NCBI GenBank assembly: GCA_016802295.1
Contig: JAESIW010000090.1
Span: forward strand, 611,729-675,728
Direction: 5' to 3'
Length of the DNA stretch: 64,000 bases
From: Brachionus rotundiformis
Taxonomy: Eukaryota; Rotifera; Eurotatoria; Ploima; Brachionidae
Shown piece by piece: positions 34,561 to 47,400 of the stretch; position 1 is the stretch's first letter; every line of letters begins with the position of its first letter. Both the position numbers and the translations under genes were made by a program. The notes under the pieces were generated by a model. That model worked only from the letters and a program-made list of their open reading frames with translations, made no database searches and was not told the origin of the DNA.

Positions 34561-35415
34561 AAAGTGTAATATTTTTTGACTATAAAATATTTAGGCATTT
34601 GACATTAATTTACAGATAACAATCATATACATTTTGACTAAAATGACGCTAGAAATTAGTGCAAAAATGTTAAACAAAATTAAAGAGGATAACAGTTCCG
34701 ATCCAAAATCAGTAACATGAAATTTTGAAAAGGCATTTTTATATTAAAGCGCTTTAGTTTCGCTTTAGAATACAGAAAATTCAAATTTTCATTTATTTAA
34801 CTTAATTCTTTATATTATTCTTTTTTTTATCTGAAGGAGCTATAGCTAATAAAAAAAAGTTTTCGATAAGAAACAGTAATTTAATGTTTCTTTTTCTTCC
34901 GACAATCCTTGTGTAGATTGATCCAAGATTTTGACTAAGAGTCGAGAGGTATTGATATTTCTCACCATTAAGTATATCCATTATTATTTCGCTTATTTCC
35001 AAGGAATCTAGGCTGAAAAAGCTTTATTCATGATATGGTTAACTAGGAGAGAGAACGCAATTTTGCCCGTACTTACCAAGTTCATTATCTTCAATGGTAT
35101 GGACTAATTATTCATCAATTAAGACTATTTTTTAATATTTTTATTTATTTTAAATTAAATTTAGTCGTATTTACGAAAAAAAAAGAGCATAAATAAAATC
35201 TGTTTAAAAATAGCAAAGGTTCATTTCCGACAAAAAATTTGCTTATATGTATATATATTTATATAAATATAAAAGAATAAAGGCAATTAGGTATTTTGTT
35301 AAACACTTTTTTTTTCTAAATCATCTTCAATTTTGAATTGAATAAAAAATTTATGCCAAAAATAAAAATGATAATAAAATTAAACTGTTATAACGGAATC
35401 AAATTAGGCTTAAAA
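34561..35415. other. Intergenic 3' of UBR4
   Basis: AT-rich. A 66-codon minus frame at 34802-35002 (contains EIIMDILNGEKYQYLSTLSQ) preceded by a TTTCAGCCTAG acceptor looks faintly exon-like but was not assigned to any family. Confidence 0.35.
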
Positions 35416-38400
35416 TCATTTGCTCACTGATTGTAAATAAGTGGTCAAAAATTCAACTGGGTCACTTATGTCAAACTCGCGCATAAATCCTTTAAATAAA
35501 AAAAAAATAAAACAATGTCAACTAAGGCACTTGGTCATTTAAAAGCTTTACCTAAAACATCAAACATTTCCAACCAGTCCTCGCTGACCATCAATTCCTG
35601 CTCGAACTCATTCAATATTTTCTTACAAAATTCCATTATGTTGACATCATTGTGTCGAATATAAGTAGCCAATTGTTCGGTCCATGGCTTGTCGCCGGTG
35701 TCCACTTTGGCTATCAAATGCTTGAAGAAAAGATTCACCAGACCTACGAACAAAAGAGCCGGCTTGTATTTCTTGAACTCAAGAAGCACTGTCGACGCTA
35801 GTTTTGTCTTATCGCCATTCGAGCTGTTCACTAGTCGCGCATGCGCGGTCAACACCGCTCTTTTCAAAAACACCAATCTCTTGCTCTTCCAGTCTTTTTC
35901 GCTCATGATACACAAACTAAGCGCCATGTAGTAGAACACACTCTCACACTCGAAGCTATTCTGTACCAATTTGTCACTTTGTTGCACATAATTGGCCAAA
36001 TTTTGCTCCTCTTTGTGCACGTATTTGGCCGTGTTCAGCGAATAGAGTATGGCATGGAGCATGTATGGCACTAGGTTTATGTTTGACTCGCGGCCTCCGC
36101 CGCCAGCGTCCTGGCTAAACGACAAATTCTCCGCAAATCGGTTAAGCAGTATTTTCAAGTCGTGTACATGCAGGACATAGGTGAGATCGCGTATGCCGGT
36201 CGCATCAAGCAAATAGTTGTTGTGTCTGGCCAATGCGTTCGAGAACAGGGTCTCGGTGACATCTGGACCCCATATGGGCAAAATGCCGTTACATTTAGTG
36301 TTGGCGTTTTGTAGTGCCGCGTTTTCCCACTCGTCTCGGCACGTTCTCGACGAACGTATGGCATTTGTGTGACAATCAATGTGCACTAGATTGAAATGAG
36401 TCACTGTCGAGAAGCCGACTGTCTTCCGCGGCTTGCTCTCACACGGCTCAATGTCGCACTTTTTGCTAAATGTGTAAATGGCGAGCAGCTTTTGCGGATT
36501 GTACTTGTAGCCGTCCCTGCATATGCAGCACACGTGACCGCGCTCCTCCTCCACTTGCAGACTATTCTTCAAGCTGTCCGCACTGATCAACAATTGACCT
36601 TTGTCGTTTGTTTTCATGCCCAATTGGCTCAATTGTTTGCTTCGTTTGGCCATGGCGAGCTTTTTTTTCTCATGCTTGGTCTGATTTTGGGTACGTTGGA
36701 TGAGCGATGCGACGCTCGGCGACGAGCTCTGCTTGAGCACGTGCAGCAGGTCTTCGGCTATCACGCCGACCAAGTTCTCGGACGTGAACTGCTCTAGCTT
36801 GTGCAGCACGGGCACGCATTGATTGCCGATCAGGTCCGAAATGGCCATGTGCGATTTGCACAAGCCGGTGAGGATTCTGAGCGCGTACGGCAGCGATTTG
36901 CGTCCTATGAAGTCCTTCCATAGGTCGTTGTCCGAGCTGAAATAGGTGGTTATGGCGGGCGAGTTGTGCAGCAAGTAGTCAATGGCCTTTTGAACTATGC
37001 CACTCGAGCTCATCATGTCCCTGAGTCGGGTGCCGTTTTGGCCGATCTCTATCCCGTTCACGATCACACAAAAGCATTCCAAGTGCAGTGTGTGCTCGTT
37101 TGACGAGCTGGTCTCGTCTATTTGCTCAAAATTGGATATATAAGTGCTAAAGTATTCGATGAGACTTGTCATTTTGGTCTCGTCGCCAAAGCTCAAGAAC
37201 GGTATCAGGCCCATCAATGCCTGCATCAAGTTCGAGTAGCCACGGACATAATTTGACTTTATGTTGTCGAGCAAGAACTCCAATTGTTGCCTGTCGCCGC
37301 ACAGCGACGAAAATTCCTTGTACACATCTTGTGGTTGCTTGCTCGCCTGGCTGAGTATGACCTGCATGGTCGATATGAGCTTTTCGGTCAGCGACACGTC
37401 CACTTGCAGCTTGAGCATCATGTTTAGCGTTTGCAGCATTGTGCTGATTGTTTTTAATTGCGGTTTGACAAGAACGGACCGATTCAGGTCCAATTTGAGA
37501 GCGTAGTCGAACAATTTGAGCAATACTCTGAGCAATGGTTTGCCAATGGTGAAATTTTGTTCGTTTATGGAGGCTAGGCGCTCGAGCATGACGGGCAATG
37601 CGCCACTGTGCGCGAGCTCGTCCGCCATCCGGTACACTTGCTCGTCGTCTTTGGCCGCGTCGCATTTCTTCGCCTCCAGGCTGTCGACTATGTCCTCGGT
37701 GGCGTCGCCCAACAAGCCCGTCATTCTGTACACAATACGCATCGGCTCGTGCTCGCTTATACACTCGCTTAGCCACACTTTTTTGTACACGTCGCGCACG
37801 CTCAAATCGAGCGATATTATTTTGTTGTTGACGAGCAGTTCCATGCCGTTGTCGTCCTCGAGCAGGGCAATGAGCTCCGAGTCGGTGCATATTTTGTTCT
37901 TAATGTGTCTCATGAGGGGCCCGAGGCCGGGCTCGTTGGAGCTGTACGGGTTGCCGAGCATGCGGCCCTGCAGGTAGTCCTCCTGATTGGGGTCCTTTTC
38001 GAGCACGATCAGAAACTCCTTGTTGTCGACCACGTCCTCGGGGTAGATTATGTTCGACAGGCGTTCGAATATGAACACCGGCGTGACCAGGTCGTCCGGG
38101 TCGAAGTTGTGCACAGTCTGGATACAAATTGACATGAAGTGTCGGGTCTCGTGCTCGGTGCCGGTAGTGAGCAGCTCGAGCGTGTTGAGCAGGCGCTCCT
38201 GGGCCTCGTCGATCTGCTTGGTGCGCTGATAGAGCAGCTTTTTGAGCGACAAGTACGCGTTTAGCACGGTGGCTATCAATCGTGACTTAAATTTTGTCTT
38301 GATATTAGAGTCCTTGAGGAAGAGAGAGAGCAAGTCGGCCAGGTTTTTGATGCACAGGCCGCCGTTTAGGTCGAAGCCGACCGACACAGCTGCTTCGTTG

Positions 38401-41400
38401 ACCGCTCGTTCGGTGCCGCTCAAGTGCCTGATCTCGGCCTGTATCAACGCGACCAATTTGTCCAATGTGTTGTGTCTGATTGCCAGTCTGTACTTGCATT
38501 CGCGGTCCCCACTCGTCATCACCACTCTAAACAAGCTAAAATAGTCCAACAAGGACTCGTCACTGCTCTGGCTCAACTTGTCCACATGCTGACCAACAAA
38601 GTCCACAATGAGAAACTTGCGCTCGTCATTCGGACAATTGGTCAAGTAAAACGAGAACAAATTTTGAATTAGACTCGACGTCAATTGTCTTATGCACCGG
38701 TTACTTGTGCAAAATAGACACTTTTGCAGCCATTTAAGGTCGATGAACATGTTAAATGTTCTATTTTTCCAATGGTGAAAGTATTTGATGCGAAGGCGAG
38801 TGTGTTCGCCCAATGGTTTGTCACTGTTGGTCTGTGTGTAATCGAGCAGCGTGTACGGATCGAGCAATTTGGACAAGTCTAGCTTTTTGTTGTTATTGCC
38901 AGATGTGGACGATTTGACCAAATGGCACATGATTCTCAAACACGGCAATGTCAGCTCGTTCATCAGCTGCTTTGTGTTTGTCCGAGCGTGCATACTGCTC
39001 AACAAAATGTGCACAATGAGCCTAAAGCGCATCAGCCAGCACGAGTCCTCGAGCTGTTGTATCAAATTGGACAAAACGACCAGCTCGTATTTGAGCATGC
39101 CAGTGTTCGAGTTCGAATTGGCCTCGGTGGTCAACTGTCTGACCTTTTGCTTGACAATAGTGTCGAATATGCTCGACGCAGTCGCATTGTCCTTTAGAAG
39201 CATGAGCACAATGCTAATCAAATCCCTGTCGACTAATTTCTGTTGGTGCTGTTGATTGACCATTGGGGCGCCTTGCTGCGCTTGGCCAACGTTTGTGCTC
39301 GCGGCGTTCGTTGCCAAATTGAGACTGCGTCTTAGGTTAAAATTGAGCATTTGGTCAAGTATGTAGTGGTGACTGAGCTGGCTTTTGAGTTGGTTGACGA
39401 GCTGCGGGCTGTTCGAGCACATAACAAAGCGAAACGAGTTAAAACAGTGCTCGAGAGAGGCGCACGCGCAGCCGTAACATCGTGGCACAGTGGCCATCTC
39501 GGCCCACGAGTCGCATTTGTCGGCAACAATTGAGTTTTTGCGCGAGACCGAGCCGGAGGCCGACTTGAACTGCTTGTCATAGTCCCTGAGCTCCTTGCGG
39601 CACATGTTCACCTTGAGCACACATTTGGCCAACTCCTCGAATTTGGTTCTGCACTCGGCGTACTTGGTGGCGGCGGTCGAGAGGGCGCTCTTGCTCTTGA
39701 GGACGGCGAGCGGGGCGGCGACGCGCACGCCGATTACGCCGGGCTGGGCGGGCGCCGCAGAGGCCGGCGGAGGGGGCGGCGGCGGTGGAGCGACGGGCCC
39801 GGGCGCGAACTTGTCCATCAGGCCCTGCTCGTCCTGCTTTACGACGAGCGCCTCGAGCAGCGGCCTGTACTCGTGGCCGAGCTGGGCGTGCAGTTTGTCG
39901 GCGCGTTCGAGCAGCGCGCTCATGCTCTGAACGGTGGTCTTGCGGTCCTCCTCGCTCTCTATTGGATCTATGGCCGTTATCTGACGGCCCACTAGACTTA
40001 TGTCAAATTTGGCAAATTTGCAAAAGCCGCACGAATTGCACAAAAATGGATCGCGTTCGTCGTAGTTGATGGCGCGGCACTTGTGACACTGGAACACGTT
40101 CTCGCCGCATGTGTTGCACACGCCGGGATGCGCGGGCACCGACGCCGAGCAGCGCGGACACTGCAGCATGGCCGACTCGGAGCTCTTTTCCGACTCGCGG
40201 TCATAAAAATCCACATACTCGAACATCAAATTGGAGCATATGATGGGCAATTGTAGTTCGATTTTGATCTCGGATTGTCCGGGCTCCATTTTGACATGTT
40301 TGGCCTTTGACCAAAGCTTTGTGTTCATTTTCAAGTCGACTATTGAGTGAGACGTGCGATTGGTAAAGTAGACATTGATCGATTGGATCATTTTGGTCTT
40401 GCGTATGTCGGTTATTTTGAACAGTATCTTGTGTATTGAGTGCGTGGAGGTGAGCTTGTATATTTGCTGATTGGTGGTGAAACGGGTGTCCAGCTTGACC
40501 GAGTTGAGCTTGAAGCTTTGCACTGGCTGCTCCAGGTTGTTGCATATGAAGCACGGCTGGCACTCGAGGTAAAAGCCGTCCAATTCGGCCACGCTCTCGT
40601 AAATCAGACTGTTGGCATGGTTTCTGAGCGTGTCGTTTTGTCGGTTGAACAAATCGACCAATTTGTTTACATAGTCGTGTGTGTGGTTGGTGTCGGCCAG
40701 CTTGAGAACAAAGTAGCCGACTAGGTCGGAGTANNNNNNNNNNNNNNNNNNNNNNNNNNNNNNNNNNNNNNNNNNNNNNNNNNNNNNNNNNNNNNNNNNN
40801 NNNNNNNNNNNNNNNNNNNNNNNNNNNNNNNNNNNNNNNNNNNNNNNNNNNNNNNNNNNNNNNNNNNNNNNNNNNNNNNNNNNNNNNNNNNNNNNNNNNN
40901 NNNNNNNNNNNNNNNNNNNNNNNNNNNNNNNNNNNNNNNNNNNNNNNNNNNNNNNNNNNNNNNNNNNNNNNNNNNNNNNNNNNNNNNNNNNNNNNNNNNN
41001 NNNNNNNNNNNNNNNNNNNNNNNCACTGGCTGCTCCAGGTTGTTGCATATGAAGCACGGTTGGCACTCGAGGTAAAAGCCGTCCAATTCGGCCACGCTCT
41101 CGTAAATCAAACTGTTGGCATGGTTTCTGAGCGTGTCGTTTTGTCGGTTGAACAAATCGACCAATTTGTGCACATAGTCGTGTGTGTGGTCCGGGTCGGG
41201 CAGCTTGAGAACAAAGTAGCCGACTAGGTCGGAGTATTGGCCGGCCTTGGCGCCGTACACGCACATCGCCTCCCACCAAAGACCCATTAGCGTTTCGTAC
41301 AAGCTTGTTTGCCACTGGTTGGTCGAATTTTTGAACAAATTGTAGACCAGTGAGTGCATTGACCATCTGATTTGAGGCTGATGGGCCTCGAGTAGAAAAG

Positions 41401-44400
41401 TGCGCACAAATTTGACCAGCGTGTCGGAGCCAATTTGTTCGCAGAATATGTTGACCAGTGTTTGAGAGTGGGCCTCGTCGGAGTCGGACTTGGAGCCGGC
41501 AGAGGCGAACAAAGCCTGCAGTATTTGCAGGATAAGCGGTGCGATGAGAGAGGTGGTGGCCGGGCAAGTGGAGCTCGAGTTGTTCAAGCAAGACGAATCG
41601 GTGCCAGAGCCGTTCGCGTCAACGCCCATTATCAGGCTCATTTCGACCAGATAGGACACGCACGACGGGTTTTGGATGCAAAACTTCTGCCAATTGAGAG
41701 CACGGCTCGTGGCCACTTCGAGCATTAGCTTCACATTTTCGACCACTTTGACCAACTCTAAATAGGCCAATTTGGACACTTTGACCGGCCTGGTCTCTAC
41801 GAACGATTGTATATCGTTCATGGACTCCATAGCTTCGGCAATTGTGCCTCCCATGTCCAGCATGCACACCGGCTTTGGACTCACACTAAGCGGACAAATG
41901 GTCACCAATTGAGCCAAACAACTCGACAACATGTGCTGATCTTTGAATTTTCTGTACTTGTCCTTGGAACCGCACAGTATTTGCAGCAATTTTTTGATCA
42001 AACGCTTGAGATAATTGCACTGTGACAACTGCAAGTACTCGCACAAATAGTATGTCCAGTGGGAAAAGTTGAACTGTGAGCTTAGTTGAGCGAGAATGTC
42101 GGACGTGTTGGAGCCAAGGCAGAGCTTTTTCATCTGATACGGCAATCGTATCAACAGCTCGGTGAATAGTTCAATGTAATTGTCAAATAGTTGGATGTGA
42201 GTGTTGCTCTCCGGGTTGGAATTTTCGCTTTGTAGAGCCAAATTGGGCGGCGGTATGACAAACGAGTCCTTGTTCAACGGGTCTGTTTTGACAAAAAATG
42301 GCGACAATTCGTCATAGTAGAGGTGTTCGCTGCTCAGCTTGATCAAACCGGGGTCCTTGAGCGTTTGACAAGCAGTTGACCAGTGCGTTTCGAGCACATA
42401 CTTGAGCAAATGGAGGCACTTGTCGATCAGATTGAATCGGATCAAATGGCACACTAGGCTTTGAATGATGAAGTTGCACGTCTCTGTGCCGGAGCGTTGA
42501 TACTTCGATTTGGACAAGAGGATGCTTATGGTGCGCAATGCGACCAGTTTGAGCTCGTTGTGTGCGCTCAAATGGGCCAAGTGTGTGTCGCACGGCTCGA
42601 ATGGCATCAGAGTGTTGAGCACATTGGCAATTAGGGTGTCGAGTATTTGTTTGTCCGATTCTTCTTTGGCATTCAAATCGGCCAACAGGCTTAGCACAAC
42701 TTGATAGAACGCTATGGACTTGAGACCGTTCAGATTTGGATTCAACTTGGTCAAATTGGACATTTGAGCAGTTAGCTTGTCTAGGATTAGCTTGCGTGTG
42801 TGTGTCAACTGTTTGTGTTCGTGGTCGTTCTCGTCCAATTTGGTCTTTCTGATGCCAGGCTTGAGCAAATGGATTAGTGTACGACGCGTGGTCAAGTTAA
42901 TCACCAGCCAATCGCTGGTCAACAGCCTCAAATAGGAATCTGTTATGACGTCTGTTAATTTTTTGTTTTGACCGTGGCTATTGAGCAAAAAGTGGTGCTC
43001 GATTTCGACCAGTGTTTCGATCACAAGCGTCAAATTGCTGAATCCATAGCGTCCTAATTGGTTCACGGGCTCGTTAACGTTGTCAATTGGGAGCAATTTC
43101 CACAACAGTTTGTTCAATATGGCAAACAATTGGTCAGCTGTTGGCTGCACAAGTGTGGCCACCACCACCACCGAGCCGATACACGACTTCAAGCATACCA
43201 GACACTTTTCGTATATTTCACAGTCGATTAGATGCAGATTGGCCTCGTTAAGAGTGTGCGTGACCAGTGTGAGCATGGAGTCGATGTTTGACTGGGCAAA
43301 GAGAGCGGGCGTGGCGAGCCATGCGGACAACAGGCTCTTTACCTTGAAGAGAACTATTGGAGGCAGAATTTTGGCCGACAGCAGCAGTGCATTCGGTTTG
43401 ATTAGGTGGTGTTGGTCTTGGCCGCGGGCCTGTGAGTCCTGGTGGCACAGTTCGAACAAATCAATCGTTTGACTAAGCACGTAGTCGAACGGCTTCGGCT
43501 CGACCAATGACAACAGCTTTATGAGCGATTTTTTCGCATCTGGCTGCTTCTTGCACACAACTGTTGACTTGGTGTCCTCTTTTTTGTCTTTGTCTATAAA
43601 TTTCTTCTGCAATTCGGCACACTCGTTCTTGGTCCAGTTCAATTCGGTCTTTGACTTGCCGTACGCGTGCACTGCGTCTATGTAGGTGAGACCAGACGGA
43701 TCAGCGCTCGATCCCACCACAACCACCAGCTTGTTGTCGGCCACGAACGCCTCCTCTCTACTCAAACAAACGTCGAACCATCTGGCGCGCTCCATTTTGC
43801 CAACATACACACGTCTGCCAAACACTTCGAAATAAGTTGGCGACTTGTCCAACGCGTGCACACCACACATTACACGCACGCCCATCAACAACGTGCGACT
43901 CGAGTCGTTTGCATTGTTTATCTCTAGTTTAAAGCTGGTCGACTTTTTCACCGATACATACTTGGCCGAATTGGTGTCGGACAAGCGAGCTTTCAACTGA
44001 TTGGAATTGTAAACTTCCAATAGATCTTGGCCGCCGAATTCAACATCTTTTATTTGTACACACTTTTCGAAATAGTCTATGGCAAACGGAGACTTTTCTT
44101 TTGGTTTGAGCTTTAGTTTGGCGCATTTTTTGAGCACCGAGCGCTGCATTGAGCTATTGAGCTTTTGCTTGAGCTCTCTGGCAGCTATGTCTTGGATTAC
44201 GTGTGGCGAGAGCTGATAGAGACACGCCGACGACCACGAGGACTTTACTTGAACAATTGGCTGCGTGGGACGCAAGTGAGGCGAGAGCCAAAAGTCGGTC
44301 TTGGCCGGCTCGGCCACGTAAATCTTGAGCGAGCCGTCATCGCACAGCACAATCATTGTGGTCTTTTGCTTGTTCATGGGAGGCAGGCCGGTCAAGTCTT

Positions 44401-47400
44401 CTTCGTCGACGAGCGCCTCCTCGCTCTCCGCGTGTCTCACAGCCACCATGTCCTGTATCTTAGCCTTGGACGCCGCGCCACTACTCCCACTCACCATTTT
44501 GATCTCCTGGTACACAACACCATCCGGTTTGAACATGAACACTACCGGATTGTTGGTTAGCTGCGTGCTGGCCATGACCAGTCCCGGATGAGCGGCTATC
44601 TCGCTCCAATTGCACAACGGCTGCACTTTGTTCAAGCTCAACTGGGCCATTCGGCTCAGGCCTAGTTGATTATTCTCGCTGGTCACTTTGGCTATGAATG
44701 TTTTGCCATTTTGATGCGACCAAAAGAGCAGGTCGAGCCTAAAAGAGTAGTAGACCGAGACACCGTTTGGATTGGTATCGGCTGGCGTCATTTCGATCGT
44801 GTTGGTCACATAATAAATACCATTTTTGGCCGATGTCACATCATTCAACTGCTCAAAATACAAATAGCCATCCGATGTTATGATAATGAGAAACTTTTGC
44901 CCCATTGAGTCGTGGTAAAACGTGGCATCTTTTAATTTGCCCATTGGCAAAACAAAATAGTACACTGGGCTTATCTTATCTACACTCAAGTCATATATTT
45001 TTATGAACTCGCTGGTAATTAGAGCCAATTGAGTCTTTGAGCCTGGCAACCATGCCGATTTGATGATGTAATTGGATGTGTCCAGAGAGGGGTGGAGCAC
45101 AATTAAGTTTGTCTTGTTCGGGTCGTTTTGTTGACCATTCTCGTTCAAGTACATGACATAGCAGTCTTTGAGGCCAGTTAGACTCACATAGTCCTCGTTG
45201 AACGGATTGGCATTGACTGTCAAAAGAGTAAATGGCACAGTAATTGTGTTCAGCTTGGTCAGGGTGAGTTTGTTGCGCTTGTTCGAGTCCTGTTTGAGCA
45301 GTGCGTTTAGCTGAAGTATGGTCAAGTGACTGCTCTTGCCTTTTTCGTGTGTGACTATTAAATTTTGTCTGCGCTTGCTGGTCACCAAGCACATGCTGAC
45401 ACGTCTTATGGAACAGCTTTGAATGAGCTGTTTGATTAGTAGGCCATGATCGCCTGTGTACGTGAGGCGAACGTTTTCGAAAGCGCCCTCCTGAGAGCCC
45501 AACGTCACCTGAAATAGCTGGTCTTGGTCAACCTTTATACTTGTGATGTTGTCGTGCAGCTTTTGCAATTGACTGCTGGCCAAGTGTGTATTGGACATTA
45601 GGAACGAATCTTGGTAGATTTTGTTCGATTGTGGCACCAGGATGTTGGTGAAAAAGTGTGCGATTAATTGTGGTAGATTTTTTTCGCCAGCACTGTCCAA
45701 AAGCTGGTCTTTTAGCTTGTCTATTTTGAGCGCCTTTTGCATCTTGGCCTGGCCGAGACACTTCTTGAGCAGCTCAAGTGTGCAGTCCTTGGAGACGAGT
45801 GGCGAGCACGAAGAGCTCGTTTTGGCCCGCTTTGGCTTTTGTTTTGGATTTTTTTTCTCTGTTCGCTTTTGCAGCGCTTTGCAGCTGGCGTCCTCTTTGG
45901 CGCCACAGTCACAAAAAAAACTGCCAAATTTCGAATAGGACACGTCGTGATCAGCATGACATACTTTGGCACACACTGTACACATGCCAATACGATCGAC
46001 CATTTTACACGTGTGACAATAGTACCAATGCTGGTTCATGAACTCTTTTTTGGTTATGGTGTACGTGCATAGCTTTGAGTTCAAGTCGTCGTCGTTTGGC
46101 TTTGGCTTTTGAGGCTGGGCATTTTGTCTAAAGTTTATGGAAGCGGTGCCAATCGAGGATATCAAGTCTTGGTAAAGATTGCGATTGGTCTCGCTTCTCG
46201 GATTCAAATTTTCGTATTCGACAAAATTGTCCGTAAAATCGTCGCCGTACTCGTCGTCATCGTCGTCGTCGTCGTCTTCGTCCGGCTCGTCGTCGGCCTC
46301 CTCGTCCTCCTCGTCCATAGCGTCGTCGAGACGATTCTCGTTGCGCAACACGTCGCCGGACTCGTCAAATATTTGATAGGTCACTCCGTAGGTGCCAAAT
46401 AGCTCGTTTATGTCCAAGCTGGCGCTTGGCACCGGCTCGGCAGCCACCGGCACAGGCATGCTCGGCTCGGACTGCTGCTGAAAATGTTCGTCAATGTCCT
46501 CATCGTCCTCTTCATCCTCTTCTTCGAACTCGTTCTCCTCCTCTTCTTCGCTGTTCTCTCGGTTAAGCTCGAAATTGTCGTCCAAGTCCTGGTCGTTGCA
46601 TGTGTCGTCAATGGTCGGGTTGTTCTCGTAGATCTCTGTCTCGAGCAGATCGCACTCGTTCGCATTGGCCACCTCGTACTGGTCGTCGGTCACACTCTCG
46701 CTCTTTTTCTCAATCGCCTCGAACATTTTCAGTATTTGCTTTTCAAAATCGACCAGAAACGAGTCCTGGTAGTACTTGGCCAATTCGGACGTGTCCGCAC
46801 AACTGCGCGGCTTCACATAGTTCAAAATCGACACCAAATAGGACAGTATGTAGCATACGGATTTTTGATTGGCTTTGGACTCAATCAGGCTCGAGTTGGT
46901 GTAAAATTCGATCCAAATGATGCACGCTTTGAATAGGTACAAGTAGCCGAGGCCGGTGCCCGACGAGCTAAGCGTGTCCATTAGACAAATGAGGTCCGGA
47001 AACGCTTGGCTTGTGTTGTCTGCTATTAGATTGTTGGACAATTGGATTATCGTGTTCAGAATGGTCAACGAGACCGACTCGTTTATTTGTGGCTCTGAGA
47101 TTAGATAGATGACAAATTGTTGAATGGTGAATTTTTCGTTTAGATTAAATGGTTCGTTGGATACGAGTCGAGTGAGCCATTTGTGCATTGATTCTTGGTC
47201 AAGTGTGCATATTTGGTTTAGTTGGCACAATAGTTGTAGCAGTTGTTTGCATGGAGCGCTCATATTTGTCCTCAGCAGTTTGTTCAGAACAGAAATCAAG
47301 TGAACCAGATAGGCTTTAGTGGCTTTGGCACTTGACAATGTGGTCAAGAGGCGGAAAAGCTTGTCATCCGATTCGTAGTAGTCAAGAAACAACTGATAGC

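Noticed and set aside
37147..37890. Long antisense and off-frame open frames throughout 36-46 kb
   Set aside because: They are shadows of the GC-rich UBR4 coding exon; their translations are low-complexity Arg/His/Gln-rich and match no family.
40521..41236. A genuine internal tandem duplication in UBR4
   Set aside because: A real duplication would repeat about 70 residues exactly next to an unsequenced gap and break the frame (290 + 213 is not a multiple of three); unmerged allelic contig ends explain it better.
41237..41591. Apparent start of a second long UBR4 frame right of the gap
   Set aside because: It arises only from reading through the N run in the wrong frame; the true UBR4 frame is continuous on both sides once the redundant 213 bp is collapsed.
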